Shown here: piece by piece, positions 1-10,319 of the stretch
How positions within the stretch are numbered: the stretch's first letter is position 1
Layout: the number at the start of each line of letters is the position of its first letter
Origin: Haliclystus octoradiatus
Taxonomy: Eukaryota > Cnidaria > Staurozoa > Stauromedusae > Haliclystidae
Reading direction: 5' to 3'
DNA: 64,000 nt
NCBI GenBank assembly: GCA_916610825.1
Contig: OU744451.1
Location: 11,782,864 to 11,846,863 of the forward strand
The notes under the pieces: generated by a model
What the model was told of the DNA's origin: nothing
What the model saw: only the letters and a program-made list of their open reading frames with translations
The model's database searches: none
Translations under genes and position numbers: made by a program

Positions 1-860
1 TACAGATTATACTGCAAGGTAAACTGCAAGTGAATTCCTATTGATTCAAAAATGTTACACCTCTTAATTCCTGTAAATTTTCTCCCAGGAGAATAAGGAA
101 GACATGAAACACGCCAGCAACAACGTCGAGTAAGCAACTATGCACAGAAGTAATTTTCTGAACTTAGAAATTAAAAAATCCTCTAATAACACAAAGTTAG
201 ATCCATTTGATAACTGCAGAAACGTATGTGCGACCGCATGCAATCATTCATTCATCTGACTGTAAACACCCACTACAGACCACGTGACCACCCAATCGAA
301 ACTTAGCCGAATTGGTCTATTCTACAATATTTAATTGTCATGCCAACTACAATACTTCTGTAAATTATTATAATTACCTGTATATACAAATACTATCTTC
401 CAAATACAGTAATTGAGAAAAACTTTATTTCAAAGTTTAAAGCGCAATATCCTTTGCTAAAAATCTAAAGTTTCTAATTGAAAGATTTTTGTAGAACACG
501 CGTGACCATGAAACATGTGACAATAATGGCATGAGAAATCAAAAATGGTGCTATTTTGATAGTGGATCGTTTTGAGATTTGAGAAGTTTTCTCTCATAAA
601 CGTAATATCAGAGGTCTAAAAACATGCCACGATGTTGGGAATTTACTAATAGAAGATTTACTTTGTCGATTAAGTGAATTTAAGTCGTTTATATTTCAAT
701 TATCTTTCTTATTTTAATGCTATAATGTATATTGGCCGAATCTAATGAATTGGATTCGGCTGGTTTGGTGATCCGGTAAAATGGCCGGAATCACAGAACA
801 AAGATTTGTTGCATCCCTAATCAAAAGCATTGTAAAAGATTGATCAGATAATTATAATCA
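1..860. other. Left flank, no gene recognised
   Basis: No supported coding region. A near-perfect palindrome lies at 735-760 (arms GCCGAATC / GATTCGGC). Next to it, around 806-822, the minus strand reads like the end of a hAT-type repeat (TAGGGATGCAACAAA). This may be a decayed DNA-transposon end, but no target duplication was identified. Confidence 0.3.
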
Positions 861-931
861 TGTATTTTATTGCTATGAAAGCACGGTCAATGTCTGACAT
901 AAGAGAGCTTAACAGCTAGCCTCTCTTTCAG
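861..931 (-). repeat. LTR remnant (3' LTR side)
   Basis: Direct repeat of 5133-5203 lying downstream of the integrase remnant in element orientation. On the minus strand it includes AATAAA, consistent with an LTR polyadenylation signal. Only this 71-bp core is clearly shared between the two ends. Confidence 0.6.
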
Positions 932-1413
932 GTTACCTATGAGTATACGGCTGAGTGGCTTTTTTCGCTGAGAGCAATGATTTCAAACGCTCTTTGTTGA
1001 TCTCAGCTGCAACACTGCAGATAAATTTCAACAGATTTCATGGCAGATAGGTTTTTCTAACAATCCACTCATCTAGAAGTAAAGGAGTGTCCGGGTGCCA
1101 TCTGTAGGGTAACACTGATGATGACTCTAGTGAAGCAACGACATGGAGCATCACAGGGCAACCTGGGCGTGTCTTGCGATGTGATGGCATGGGAGGTAGA
1201 TTTTGTAGCGTTCTTCAAATGGGCTGCTGTGCGTCTGAGTTGGCGACCAATCATTTGGCTCATCACTTGCTGATACTACAGCAGCTGGTTTCCATAGGTA
1301 TTTGGCTGGTCTTGGTAGAAGTCGTGAGCACCAGGTTGAAACATATATTCTGGTCTTGGATGTGTTGGCATGGCTTGTGCCATTTGGGTGTCAGCACGTT
1401 GCTGTAGGTGTTC

Positions 1414-1959
1414 CTATACCAATCGTTTGTCTGAAATGCCTGCCTCTTTGACTGGAAGGTTGCTGGTGATGCGAAGATTGAAGAGTAATTCAGCAGGGCT
1501 ATTCAATAGATGGTCATTTGGTGTATCCCTCAGCACTTGCAGGCTAGCTGGATGAGTTTTCATTTTGTTTTTTGATTTTTTCGTAATGCATTTCATGGTT
1601 TGTACTGTTCGTTCTGTGATCTCATTTGACTTAGGGTAGCGAGGGGATGATGTGTTATGTTGAATATCATTCTCCTGTACAAAGGCACTAAATTGTTGTG
1701 AAGTGTACAGAATACCATTGTCAAAGTAAAGATGTCTTGGCGTGCCTTGTTCACTGACCAGGCGCCTGGAGATGGCTGCGATGATCTTTGATGTGGTGTT
1801 ACGAAAAAGGAGCTCTACGAGAGGATACTTGCTCAAATGGTCTGTTATTATGATGTAGTGCTTTCCAAGATATTCAAACAGACCCGAGCTTATGTCTTGC
1901 CATGGACTGGTAGGAATGAAATGCTGTAGTGGCGCATGGAGGTGCTGGTTCTTTGCCAA
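1414..1959 (-). pseudogene. Ty3/Gypsy integrase core remnant
   Basis: A 181-codon open stretch matching the retroviral-type integrase core. It has the lead-in WQDIS, then GKHY, then SKYP, the second acidic site FDNG, and a third region SNEITER supplying the glutamate. The first catalytic position, normally Asp in the ADLF-type motif, reads Gly (SGLF; codon at 1882-1884). This copy therefore lacks an essential metal-binding residue. The HHCC zinc domain is not joined in this frame. It is the C-terminal part of the element's Pol. Family assignment is firm and loss of activity is inferred from the missing residue. Confidence 0.8.
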
Positions 1960-2383
1960 CTCTATGCAGATGGGGCATTGAGTTGAGATTTCACGGATAG
2001 CACGACTTATACCGGGTCAATATATGGAGGTTACAGCACAAAGTAGCATTCTTGTTTCACCTTGATGTGCCTCATCCAAATGAGATGAGAAGGAGAAGGT
2101 CATTATCAAGTACCAATTCATCTTGAGCTGACCAAAAAGCACTTAAAGCTTCCAGGACATATGACACCTCTCTTTGGGCCATCCATCCACTATAGCCCCA
2201 ATTTGCTGATGAAGAGTCGGATCACTCTTTGTAGCATCAGGCAATTCCCGATATTCGTATGTCAGAGAAGACAGCAAATTGGAAAGCCATATGATGTAGA
2301 TTAGGCCCTAGATCAATTGAAAGCTCCTCTGTTGGAGAGACGTCTCTTGAGAGAAGGTCAGAGATAAACATTTTTTCTCCTTT

Positions 2384-2698
2384 CTAGTACTGGAGGGTGA
2401 CATCATAACCTTGCATGCAAAGAAGCATTCTCTGTAGGTGAAGGTGCTTCAATGAAATCATCTCCAAAGGCTTGTGGTAGGTAAGAACGGCGAATGATCG
2501 CCCATATAAATATGTATGAAAATGTTCACAGCCGTAGACAACAGCTAACATCTTGCTTTCTATATTGGCATAGCGTTTCTTGCAGTCAATTAGAGATTTG
2601 GATGCAAAGTGAACTGGTTGCAAGAGGTTACTTTGTGGATCTGACTGGAGAAGACATGCGACATGCCCTAGTAGGATGCAATCAACTTCTAAGTACAC
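2384..2698 (-). pseudogene. Ty3/Gypsy RNase H remnant
   Basis: A 104-codon frame resembling the C-terminal half of Gypsy RNase H. It contains PVHFASKSL, then a YANIESKMLAVVYG segment where the family has its conserved glutamate, and a TYHKPL stretch where TDHKPL is usual. The frame ends in LQY, near the usual start of the RNase H-integrase linker. It lies between the RT remnant (2976-3335) and the integrase remnant (1414-1959), as expected for Ty3/Gypsy Pol on the minus strand. Confidence 0.75.
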
Positions 2699-2975
2699 TG
2701 GTTGCTCAGGATGGTGATGTATGAACTCACTGTGGTGTCGTTCTAGACAGAGAACACGCTTGCATTATGTCTGAATAGAACTGACTATATTTCGACATAC
2801 ATTACAATTACTATATTAAGATCATATGACTTTAGCAGTTACACAATAATCACAGTAGGTATTTACATGTTTATAATTAGGTGACTACGTCACACTCACA
2901 AGCAATGCGGATTTTTCCTTTAGTTCTTGGAGTGCCTTTGTATGCTGTGCATCCCAACTGAATTGTGAATCTTTT

Positions 2976-3335
2976 TCAGCAGATTTCAAAGGGTACTGGA
3001 CCGCGCACTGAAATTGGGATAAAATGACTAATGTAGGTGCACATCCCAGGAAATCTTTGCAACTCTTTCACGCTGTTGGGGATTTTGAGATTCTGAATTG
3101 CTGAGATCTTGGAAGAAGCTGGCCGAACACCTGTGGTAGAATAAACATGGCCAAAAATCGTCACTTCGGGAACGCGAATGGAGAATTTAGTAGGATTGAA
3201 GATCATACCCTGCTGCCTTGCACGCTGCATGAGAATATTGAGGTTGTGGTCATGTTCTTTGACAGTTTTGCCAGACATGGTGATGTTGTCTGCAGTATTA
3301 AGGACACCAGGTAATCCCGAGAGGATACAATCCAT
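2976..3335 (-). pseudogene. Ty3/Gypsy reverse transcriptase remnant (C-terminal part)
   Basis: A 119-codon frame covering the RT palm end and thumb. LPGVLNTADN occupies the place of the usual xADD catalytic motif, followed by GKTVKEHDHNL, then FNPTKF and the GHVYSTTGV segment typical of Gypsy RT. The second catalytic Asp reads Asn (codons at 3285-3290 on the minus strand), so polymerase activity is not expected. The upstream RT sequence continues in another frame, indicating frameshifts. Neighbouring remnants are RNase H downstream and protease/RT upstream. Confidence 0.8.
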
Positions 3336-3558
3336 CTCACGTTGGAAAATGTCTTGAGATAGATTGAGCCCAAATTGTAAGCCCTTGAAGCAATGTCTTC
3401 CAAATGGAGAGTTGAAGGTGGTGAGTTTTGATCAGGCTGAGTCTAAAGGAATGGCCCAGTAACCGGACTTTGCAACAAATTTGGAAATTACCGTCCCCAC
3501 TGGGACATGATCTCTCCTGGTGTACTGCTTCAATGGTGTTGACGTTTCATTGCTTTGT

Positions 3559-4047
3559 TCAACTCGCGTGGATCAAGACAAATGCGGAGCGTGCCGTTGG
3601 TTTGCGAGAGTAGGCGAGGTTAGAGACCCAGTCTGTGGCTTCATCGATTGGATTGATGAGGTCGAGCTTTTTCATCTCATTTTTGAGGTGTATTGGGCAT
3701 TTCCTGGGAAGGTGTACAACAGGTATGACATGTGATTGTAGCTCAAAGTGTGCAGATCGATGGAACTGTCCAAGACCAGAAAATCTATCTGGGGAAGCAG
3801 CTTGAAGATCGATGATGTTCTTGAAACCATTGGGTGATGAATGTGATGATGAGGCATTGACCGCATGAACTAACTGATGAAGTTGCACCAGACCCAGTGC
3901 TTGACTGTCATGCAATCCTATGATGATTGGTCCGGGCGTATCTGCAACAGGAAAGGTAAGAACACCACAATGTTTGGTTTGAGGAGGACAACACTTTATT
4001 TGGATGGTTCCAACGTTCTTTAATGATGTCCCATTATAGGATGTCAT
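3559..4047 (-). pseudogene. Ty3/Gypsy protease-RT junction remnant
   Basis: A 162-codon frame. The first half resembles the C-terminal part of a Gypsy aspartic protease with a GPIIIGLHDSQALGL stretch. The second half enters the RT N-terminus (VVHLPRKCPIHLK, then EMKKLDLINPIDEATDWVS). The frame breaks before the first catalytic RT motif. The position between Gag (4365-4946) and the RT remnant supports the assignment. Confidence 0.7.
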
Positions 4048-4364
4048 GCGAACCTGGGTTTTCTTTCAAACTTGTTTCTGCTGTTCAGGGTTGGCATACA
4101 TGTTCTTGAATGTTCTGAGAGGTAAGGCATTACCATCACCACCTGTGTCTACTTTGACTTGCATGCTGTGTGTACCTGCAACATATTTCAACTGGATATC
4201 AAGGTTATTGAAACATTGTTGATTTCAAGACTGTCGAACTGCAGCAAAGATTCAAACTCTTCTGTTGTTTCAATTTCATGCACCTTTGAGGGTCGTTGTG
4301 TATGTTGTTGCAGTTGTGGATTTCTATCTGCCATCTTTTGCTGCTGCTGTTTTGTCTCTTCTTT

Positions 4365-4946
4365 TCACACACATGTGCAAAGTGGCCATATTTTTTGACA
4401 GGCATGACATTGCGCATTGTTTGCAGGACAGTTACTTCTGCCAGGGGCATGAGTGCTGTTACCACAGAATCTACACTTTTGTTGACCATGCTGTTTTCCT
4501 TTGAACCTGTCTTCAATTTGAATAGCGTTTACGGTGGAACTTGGTGAGATAGTTTTCTCAAAAGTAGCCATATGATCTTCTTCCGATGCTTCATATGTCC
4601 GAGCAAGCTCTATTGCTTCATCAAGAGTGAATTCTTTTGGCTTGTTGAGAAGTTTTGACTGAACTCGGGTGTACTTTGTTCCTAAAATGATCTGCTCAAG
4701 GAGACATGATTTTAGGTCATTGGCATAAGAGAATTGACACTTTTTAGCTTGGGTTCTGAGTTTAGAAACAAATTCATCAAATGATTCTCCTTTGCCTTGC
4801 TTCATACTAGTCAGTTGGAACCTGGACAGGCGTGCATCTGCATCAAAATATTTCTGGTATGTTATGGACAATGTTTTAAATGTCTCTATCCCTTTTGATC
4901 CTAGCCACATCTGTATGTAGTTGACTTGCTTTGCAGCAGATACCAT
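4365..4946 (-). pseudogene. Ty3/Gypsy Gag remnant with zinc knuckle
   Basis: A 193-codon frame. The N-terminal 150 residues look like a Gypsy capsid region (KTLSITYQKYFDADARLSRF, then a QGKGESFDEFVSKLR segment). It ends with Cys/His-rich sequence of the retroviral zinc-knuckle type (CRFCGN, then CPANNAQCHACQK). The frame runs off soon after the knuckles, and the protease continues in a different frame (overlapping stretch 4205-4516). It is the 5'-most coding part of the element and sits just inside the right LTR remnant. Confidence 0.75.
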
Positions 4947-5132
4947 AGGACCGAGAAGGACCAGTTGAACATAAGATCTAAATCTCTGAAATGCTCCTAC
5001 CAGATCAGAAGTGTCCCAGTTAAACTCTACAACTCTACAAATTATTCATGTTGCTTTGACACTATTTTCCTTCAAATTTAATATAAAGAAATGTGTAGAA
5101 GCAATTCAACAATGATTACACAGATGTACTGA

Positions 5133-5203
5133 TTTATTTTATTGCTATGAAAGCACAGTCAATGTCTGACATAGGAGAGCCCAACAGTTAGCCTCTCTTT
5201 CAG
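5133..5203 (-). repeat. LTR remnant (5' LTR side)
   Basis: Direct repeat of 861-931 lying upstream of Gag in element orientation. About six to seven substitutions separate the two copies, consistent with an old insertion. Confidence 0.6.
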
Positions 5204-6008
5204 ATATACCACTGATTATACAATAATAGAGGCTAGACAAACAGATCAGGATAAGAGCTTGAACAGCTGAAAAATGTATGACAAGCATTGTGCTCAAAAT
5301 GAATTTCTTGATTGTATGAACACATTGTTTAATGCTGCAGAGCTTTATCTTTTTCATATTTTTGACATATTCCTGATGTTTCTTTTCATTTTGAATAAGA
5401 ATATAAATGTAAAAAATTTTGTGGATTTTATGATTGTATGGAAATATAATTCAATATTTTATCTGGAATAAGAGATAAAATTGCAAAATTATAATTGATG
5501 TCAAAAATGACATCTATTGTCCTAAATATGCTATGATTTATTTCTTCTTTGTATGGCGTTTGAATATACTTAACATTAGCTTAAGATTAGTTTTCAAGGG
5601 GTCTCCTCTGTTTTAACTGAACTTTACTCTGAATAGCCTACATGTTCATATAACCCAGGTTCTGAAATGTTTTGACAAGCACGACATTCACAACACTCCA
5701 TTCACCTAAATCATTGAAGAATATTGAAAGTAAAATCTGTCCCACATGTATTTTTTGTACCCCAAAATCATTTTTATGAACTGTATTCGTAAGCATATGT
5801 ATTCATATGATCAATTGACCATGTTATTTGCGTTCTGGTTGCACTCAATTCCTCTCTTTTTCAAGGCTTACGTGAAGTAAATGTTAGATGTACAAACGAA
5901 GCATACAAGGTAAGGGTCATTTCGCATAATGATGATGTAATGAGCTAACTAAATAGTGCAACTCAAATTTGCATGTTCGAGAGTTTCGAAACAGTCATAG
6001 TATTATCT
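5204..6008. other. Spacer between two transposons, nothing recognised
   Basis: AT-rich sequence with short chance open frames only. No splice-bounded exon, repeat end or RNA gene could be supported. Confidence 0.4.
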
Positions 6009-6016
6009 TACCTTGG
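6009..6016. repeat. 8-bp target site duplication (left), TACCTTGG
   Basis: TACCTTGG lies directly before the CAGTGTTGTGAG terminus. The same 8 bp follow the right terminus at 9849-9856. An 8-bp duplication is diagnostic of hAT transposition. Confidence 0.95.
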
Positions 6017-9000
6017 CAGTGTTGTGAGTACTCGTTACAAAAGTAACGCGTCACTTGGTACTCGTTACTTTTGAAGTAATTTTAGGGGTAATTAATTACT
6101 TTTTTGAGAAAAGTAATTAGTAAGTAATTAATTACTATTTTAAGTAACAAGTATTTTCTGTGATAAAGAAATTTACGTTACTTCCGATTACTTTAGCAAT
6201 TGCAAAAGATCTATTGTTTTTGTTGAAATCAATCAGCCGGCGAAAGTGTCATATATTTTCATAATGATTGTTACGATTGTGAAATGTTTCAAAGGACTTC
6301 GCAGCTATTAGAACATATTTTCAATGAAGAGGCGTTAATCGTTTGGCTGTTGGCACTTTCCTCCGTTGGGAATTACTTTGATTGTTTATCGATTTTTGTT
6401 AAACAATCAAGTACACCAAACAATAGCTTGTAGAATCCAATAAATACAGTGCCATTGCGATTGAAATTTATGCTCAGTATACAGTTGCCTTCTGCTTGAT
6501 GCAAGTCAATCTATCAATTTCAAGTCAAAATCAATCAATTATCGAAATCAATTATGGAGGAGGTTGTTCAAATCGTGGATGAAATTCAATTGAATCCTTG
6601 GCCGCAATTGGATGAGCTTTTCATGTTCATTTCGAGAAAGGGTCATAACCTTAAATTTCAATGTAAATTATGTCTTTTTACAAAGAAAATCTTGTCAACA
6701 TTCGAAACATCACACTCAAATTTGAGGAAACATGTAAAGGTAAGAATAGAGCTAAAATATATTATGATTTTGTGTCTCAAACGTTATTATGGGCCATTAT
6801 AAATTTCCAATTCAGGACTTTCATATTGAATTTCAGACAAGGATATTTGTTTAAAGCATTTCCTGTTTTACTTAGGATTACGTATGATTTGCTTAATTAT
6901 TGTTGTTTGCGTGGGTGTGTTGTCTGGTATGTCGCTTACTTCTAAACAATATTTAGCAGACCAGGCCCTATTGCTAGAATTAAATATTTGCATTGGCACA
7001 ATTTAAATTAATTTTGTAATTAAATTTTCAATCAAAGTCAGTTTAATTCAAATTAACATTTGGATTGAATTGCAATGTCATCAATCAAATTAGGTTTAAT
7101 TAAATATTATGTTTATTTTCAGAACATGCACGCCACACAACGCGAGAAACGCGAAAATCTTCAAGAAACGCGAAACGCCATGCGGAAGTTGATGAAATTG
7201 GACCGCCTGCTAAGCAGACGAAATTGACGTTTGGTTCCGCAAAAAATGTTGACAAATCAAAGTTACAAGATTTGGTATTTAACTTCGTTATGGAAACTAT
7301 GTCTCCACTTTCAATCGTTGATCAACCAAGCTTTGTCAGTTTACTGAGTGCTCTTCAGCCCACCTCAGAAGTACCATCACGCTATATCATAACTCAAAAT
7401 CTGGCGAAACAATCGTCTGCTGTCATGGCCACCGTGAAAAAAACAATGGAACAAGTTAAATGGGTTTCAACAACCACAGACTGCTGGAGTGTACAGAGAC
7501 GTTCCTATCTTGGTTTGACATGTCACTGGCTCAATCCCATCACAATGAAACGAGAGAGTGCTGCTATAGCTTGCCGCCGTACGAAAGGCAGCCATAATTT
7601 TGAGTTATTGGGAAAAACGATTTGTGACCTTCACCATGAATATGAAATCGCTGGAAAAGTTATCTCAACAACAACTGATAACGCAGCAAATTTTGTCAAA
7701 GCATTCCGTATGTATTCTCCGCATATTCCAGGTGTACTAGATGAAATTGACGGGAATGACGACGAAGAGGACATGACTGAAGAGGATGGTGCATATGAAA
7801 TTACGAATGATCTCGAAAATGGTTTGATAGATGACACAGAACTCCTCCCTCATCAAAGGTGTGCTGCCCATTCTATCAACTTGATTGCCACAACTGATGC
7901 TGAAAAGGCAGAGGAAACTCCAACATATAAGAGAATGTACCGCTCTACCTTTGCCAAGTGCCAGGCTTTATGGAACAAAATTGGTAGATCAGTTGGCAGC
8001 AACGAAGTTGTGGACAAGGAAGCGTCAATTCAGCTGCTACGACCATGTGCTACACGCTGGAACTCCGTGTTCTATTCAATTGCAAGAATCAACCGTATAC
8101 GTCGCGAAAAGGGAAATTCAGCTCTGCATAATATCTGCACACGTTTACATATTCCTAGGTAAGACATTTATTGTTATTGTTTGTTGAGTCTTCGTTTTTC
8201 TGCTATGAATTTTGAAATGCACTGCAACCTACAAAACCATTTGTTAATCATCTAAGTTAATTGTTAATAATAGTTTGTTAAGCAGTGTCAATTCCATGGC
8301 AGTTATGTTTGGTTTTCTGTTTTTGCCCACACTTATTGTAACTTTTTTTTATCAAGCCTCAATATAGCCAGAAGGCATATCTGATATCATTGTGCTCTAG
8401 GTTCAAGATGTTTCAACAAATATTTTAATTATTTACGTTTGACTTTGTAGGCTTGAAGACAATGAGTTGGAATTTTTGGACCAATACGAAGATATCATGC
8501 AGCCCGTGGCCAAAGCCTTGGACGTCTTGCAAGGAGATCTCAATACAAAAGTTTGGTTTCCTCATTCCCGCTCTGGTTAAGCTGCGTACGCGTCTTGAAA
8601 GAAAAAAAGACAAATTAATTACAGCCAAAACAACTGTTTGTGTACCTCTCATTGATGCTCTACTTAAAGGAATGACAGATAGGTTAGTGCAGGTCAACGT
8701 ACTGTGATTGTGTCTTTTCATATATTTATCACCATCAGGCTCTATCCACACTTCTGGTACTACACTCACTGTCGCTGCACTAGCATTCATGACGCCATTT
8801 AATCTAACCTCATGCTGATAATGAAACTTAATTTGAATTTATTATTTTTGAATAGGTTTACCAAGGTTCTGCAAGATCCCAAGGCAATCGCCGCTGCTAT
8901 CCTTGTTCCTCGTTTGAAAACTGATTGGACTAAGGACAAAGACTTGCTTGAAAAAGGTACATTGTTTACAACTACATGTTTAATTAGACAATATAATTTC

Positions 9001-9848
9001 AGTAATTAGTAAAATCTAACAAAGCTACAATATCTCTTTGACAGAAATGATTGTTGGATGTAGGAATAACCAGAATAAAGTGCCATCTAATTAATAATTG
9101 TATTTCGTTTTATTTTGTTTAGGTCTGGACTATATTAAGAGCGGCCTTGGAGAAGATATCACCGGGCCTGTAGACTCGGAGAGTGAATCTGATGATGACG
9201 ATAATGAAGAAGATTTCCTCAGCACCAAGAAAAATTCTAAGGTTTTCGATGGCAGGTCTGCACCATTAAAAGAACTTGCTCTGGAGCTGAATACACCTTT
9301 ACCTGCCAGTGCTGCATGTGAACGACTCTTCAGCAGTGGTAGCTTAATCATGGGTCCACACCGAAATAGACTCAGTGATAAACATTTTGAATCTTGTCTA
9401 CTGTTGAAACTAAATAATATTTACGTCAAATGAAACATTTCTGATTGTCTGTATAGTATACTGGACGTATGCAGTTATTACAAAACCTGCAAAAACTCTG
9501 TATTGTACCATAATATAAAAATAATATCAATGATAAAATAGTATGAAAAATAATGTAAATATCAATAATGTAATAATGTAAAAAATAATCTTTTATAGAA
9601 ACTAAAGTATATAGTACTGTATAGAAAATAACTGCCTTACTGAATTATATTGTGTTTTTGATTGTGTACTGTTTTTGATAAATATTTTAAAAGTAATTAG
9701 TAATTAATTACTTTTTCTGAGAAGTAATTAGTAATTAGTAATTAATTACTTTTTCCGGAAAAGTAATTAGTAATGTAATTTTCGAAATTTTAGTAAAAGT
9801 AATTTGTAATCTAATTAATTACTTTTTCAAGTAATTCTCACAACACTG
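6017..9848 (+). mobile_element. hAT-superfamily DNA transposon, full length, inactivated
   Basis: The 3832-bp element starts CAGTGTTGTGAG and ends CTCACAACACTG (perfect 12-bp terminal inverted repeats). It is flanked by identical 8-bp target duplications. Long subterminal regions (about 6040-6160 and 9690-9835) are packed with TAATTAATTAC-type palindromic motifs, probably transposase binding sites. Inside is a five-exon transposase gene on the + strand with a BED zinc finger and hAT C-terminal dimerisation region. Two frameshifts indicate the copy is no longer autonomous. Confidence 0.93.
6554..9433 (+). pseudogene. hAT transposase (BED finger), five exons, frameshifted
   Basis: Exons read as 6554-6739, 7123-8158, 8451-8682, 8856-8956 and 9123-9433, all with GT-AG boundaries. 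Exon 1 holds a BED-type zinc finger (CKLC near residue 37, HVK at its end; the closing His is at the start of exon 2). Exon 2 carries the RNase H-like core: TTDCWS (first Asp, about 7482), TTDNAANF (second Asp, about 7676), RCAAHSINL and ATRWNS. Exon 5 has the hAT dimerisation signature SAACERLFSSG. Joining exons 1 and 2 in phase 0 completes the finger (HVKNMH), but the rest of exon 2 is open one base out of register, so an indel lies just after 7123. A second break lies in exon 3 near 8540-8560. Acidic insert at about 7740-7800. Confidence 0.85.
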
Positions 9849-9856
9849 TACCTTGG
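9849..9856. repeat. 8-bp target site duplication (right), TACCTTGG
   Basis: Exact copy of 6009-6016, immediately after the right hAT terminus. Confidence 0.95.
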
Positions 9857-10094
9857 TGCAAATAATCCAACTAAACAGTAGTTAACATCTTCAAACATTG
9901 AATAATTCAAATCTGAATCAGCTGCTTCAGCCGATATCAATAACATCCTCAAAACTCTGTCTTTGTTGACCTCATTTACGACATTTTCACAAAAACTTAT
10001 CACTAATTAACAGAACTCGTTTTTGTTAAGAACAGAATTTTTATTTAAGTCGTTTGCATTTGCTTTGCTGGCAAAAAATACGGAGGACTAAAGG

Positions 10095-10198
10095 TGTTGT
10101 GTATGGTTAAATATGTAACACGTAGATTCTATTATAACACTTGTATGTATTTAGTCACATGTTTATGTGTTGTGGATTAGATTCATCCAAACATCACA
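10095..10198 (+). repeat. 5' LTR (104 bp)
   Basis: Starts TGTTG and ends ATCACA. Identical, as far as I can read it, to 14710-14813. Very short for a Gypsy LTR, leaving little room for promoter, R region and polyadenylation signal. Confidence 0.95.
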
Positions 10199-10216
10199 TG
10201 GCGCAGTTGATATTTT
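10199..10216 (+). other. Primer binding site
   Basis: TGGCGCAGTTGATATTTT begins at the first base after the 5' LTR. The TGG start matches the CCA end of a tRNA primer. The primer tRNA was not identified. Confidence 0.75.
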
Positions 10217-10319
10217 CGAACTGTTATTTTTGAAATGTTCTTAATCATCGATTTATTACATTTACTTTTGTTATAATTAGTTTTACTTGTTTACCTTACC
10301 TTTTTAATATATTATTATC

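Larger units (their letters stand above)
861..5203 (-). mobile_element. Degenerate Ty3/Gypsy LTR retrotransposon
   Basis: Read on the minus strand, the pieces run in the Ty3/Gypsy order Gag, protease, reverse transcriptase, RNase H, integrase. They are scattered over several frames and contain stops. A 71-bp direct repeat at 861-931 and 5133-5203 (roughly 90% identical) brackets them and is taken as the surviving core of the two LTRs. Read on the minus strand, that core carries an AATAAA signal. LTR limits and target duplication were not resolved. The copy is dead: catalytic positions are changed in both RT and integrase. Confidence 0.8.

Noticed and set aside
1..18. Possible exon end at the window edge (AAG followed by GTAAAC)
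   Set aside because: Too short to test for coding content.
89..129. Possible 41-nt exon (acceptor CTCCCAG, donor GTAAGC, reading ENKEDMKHASNNV)
   Set aside because: Splice signals look fair and an upstream KIF20 exon is expected, but 41 nt is too short to assign and its phase does not by itself join to 16446. Needs cDNA.
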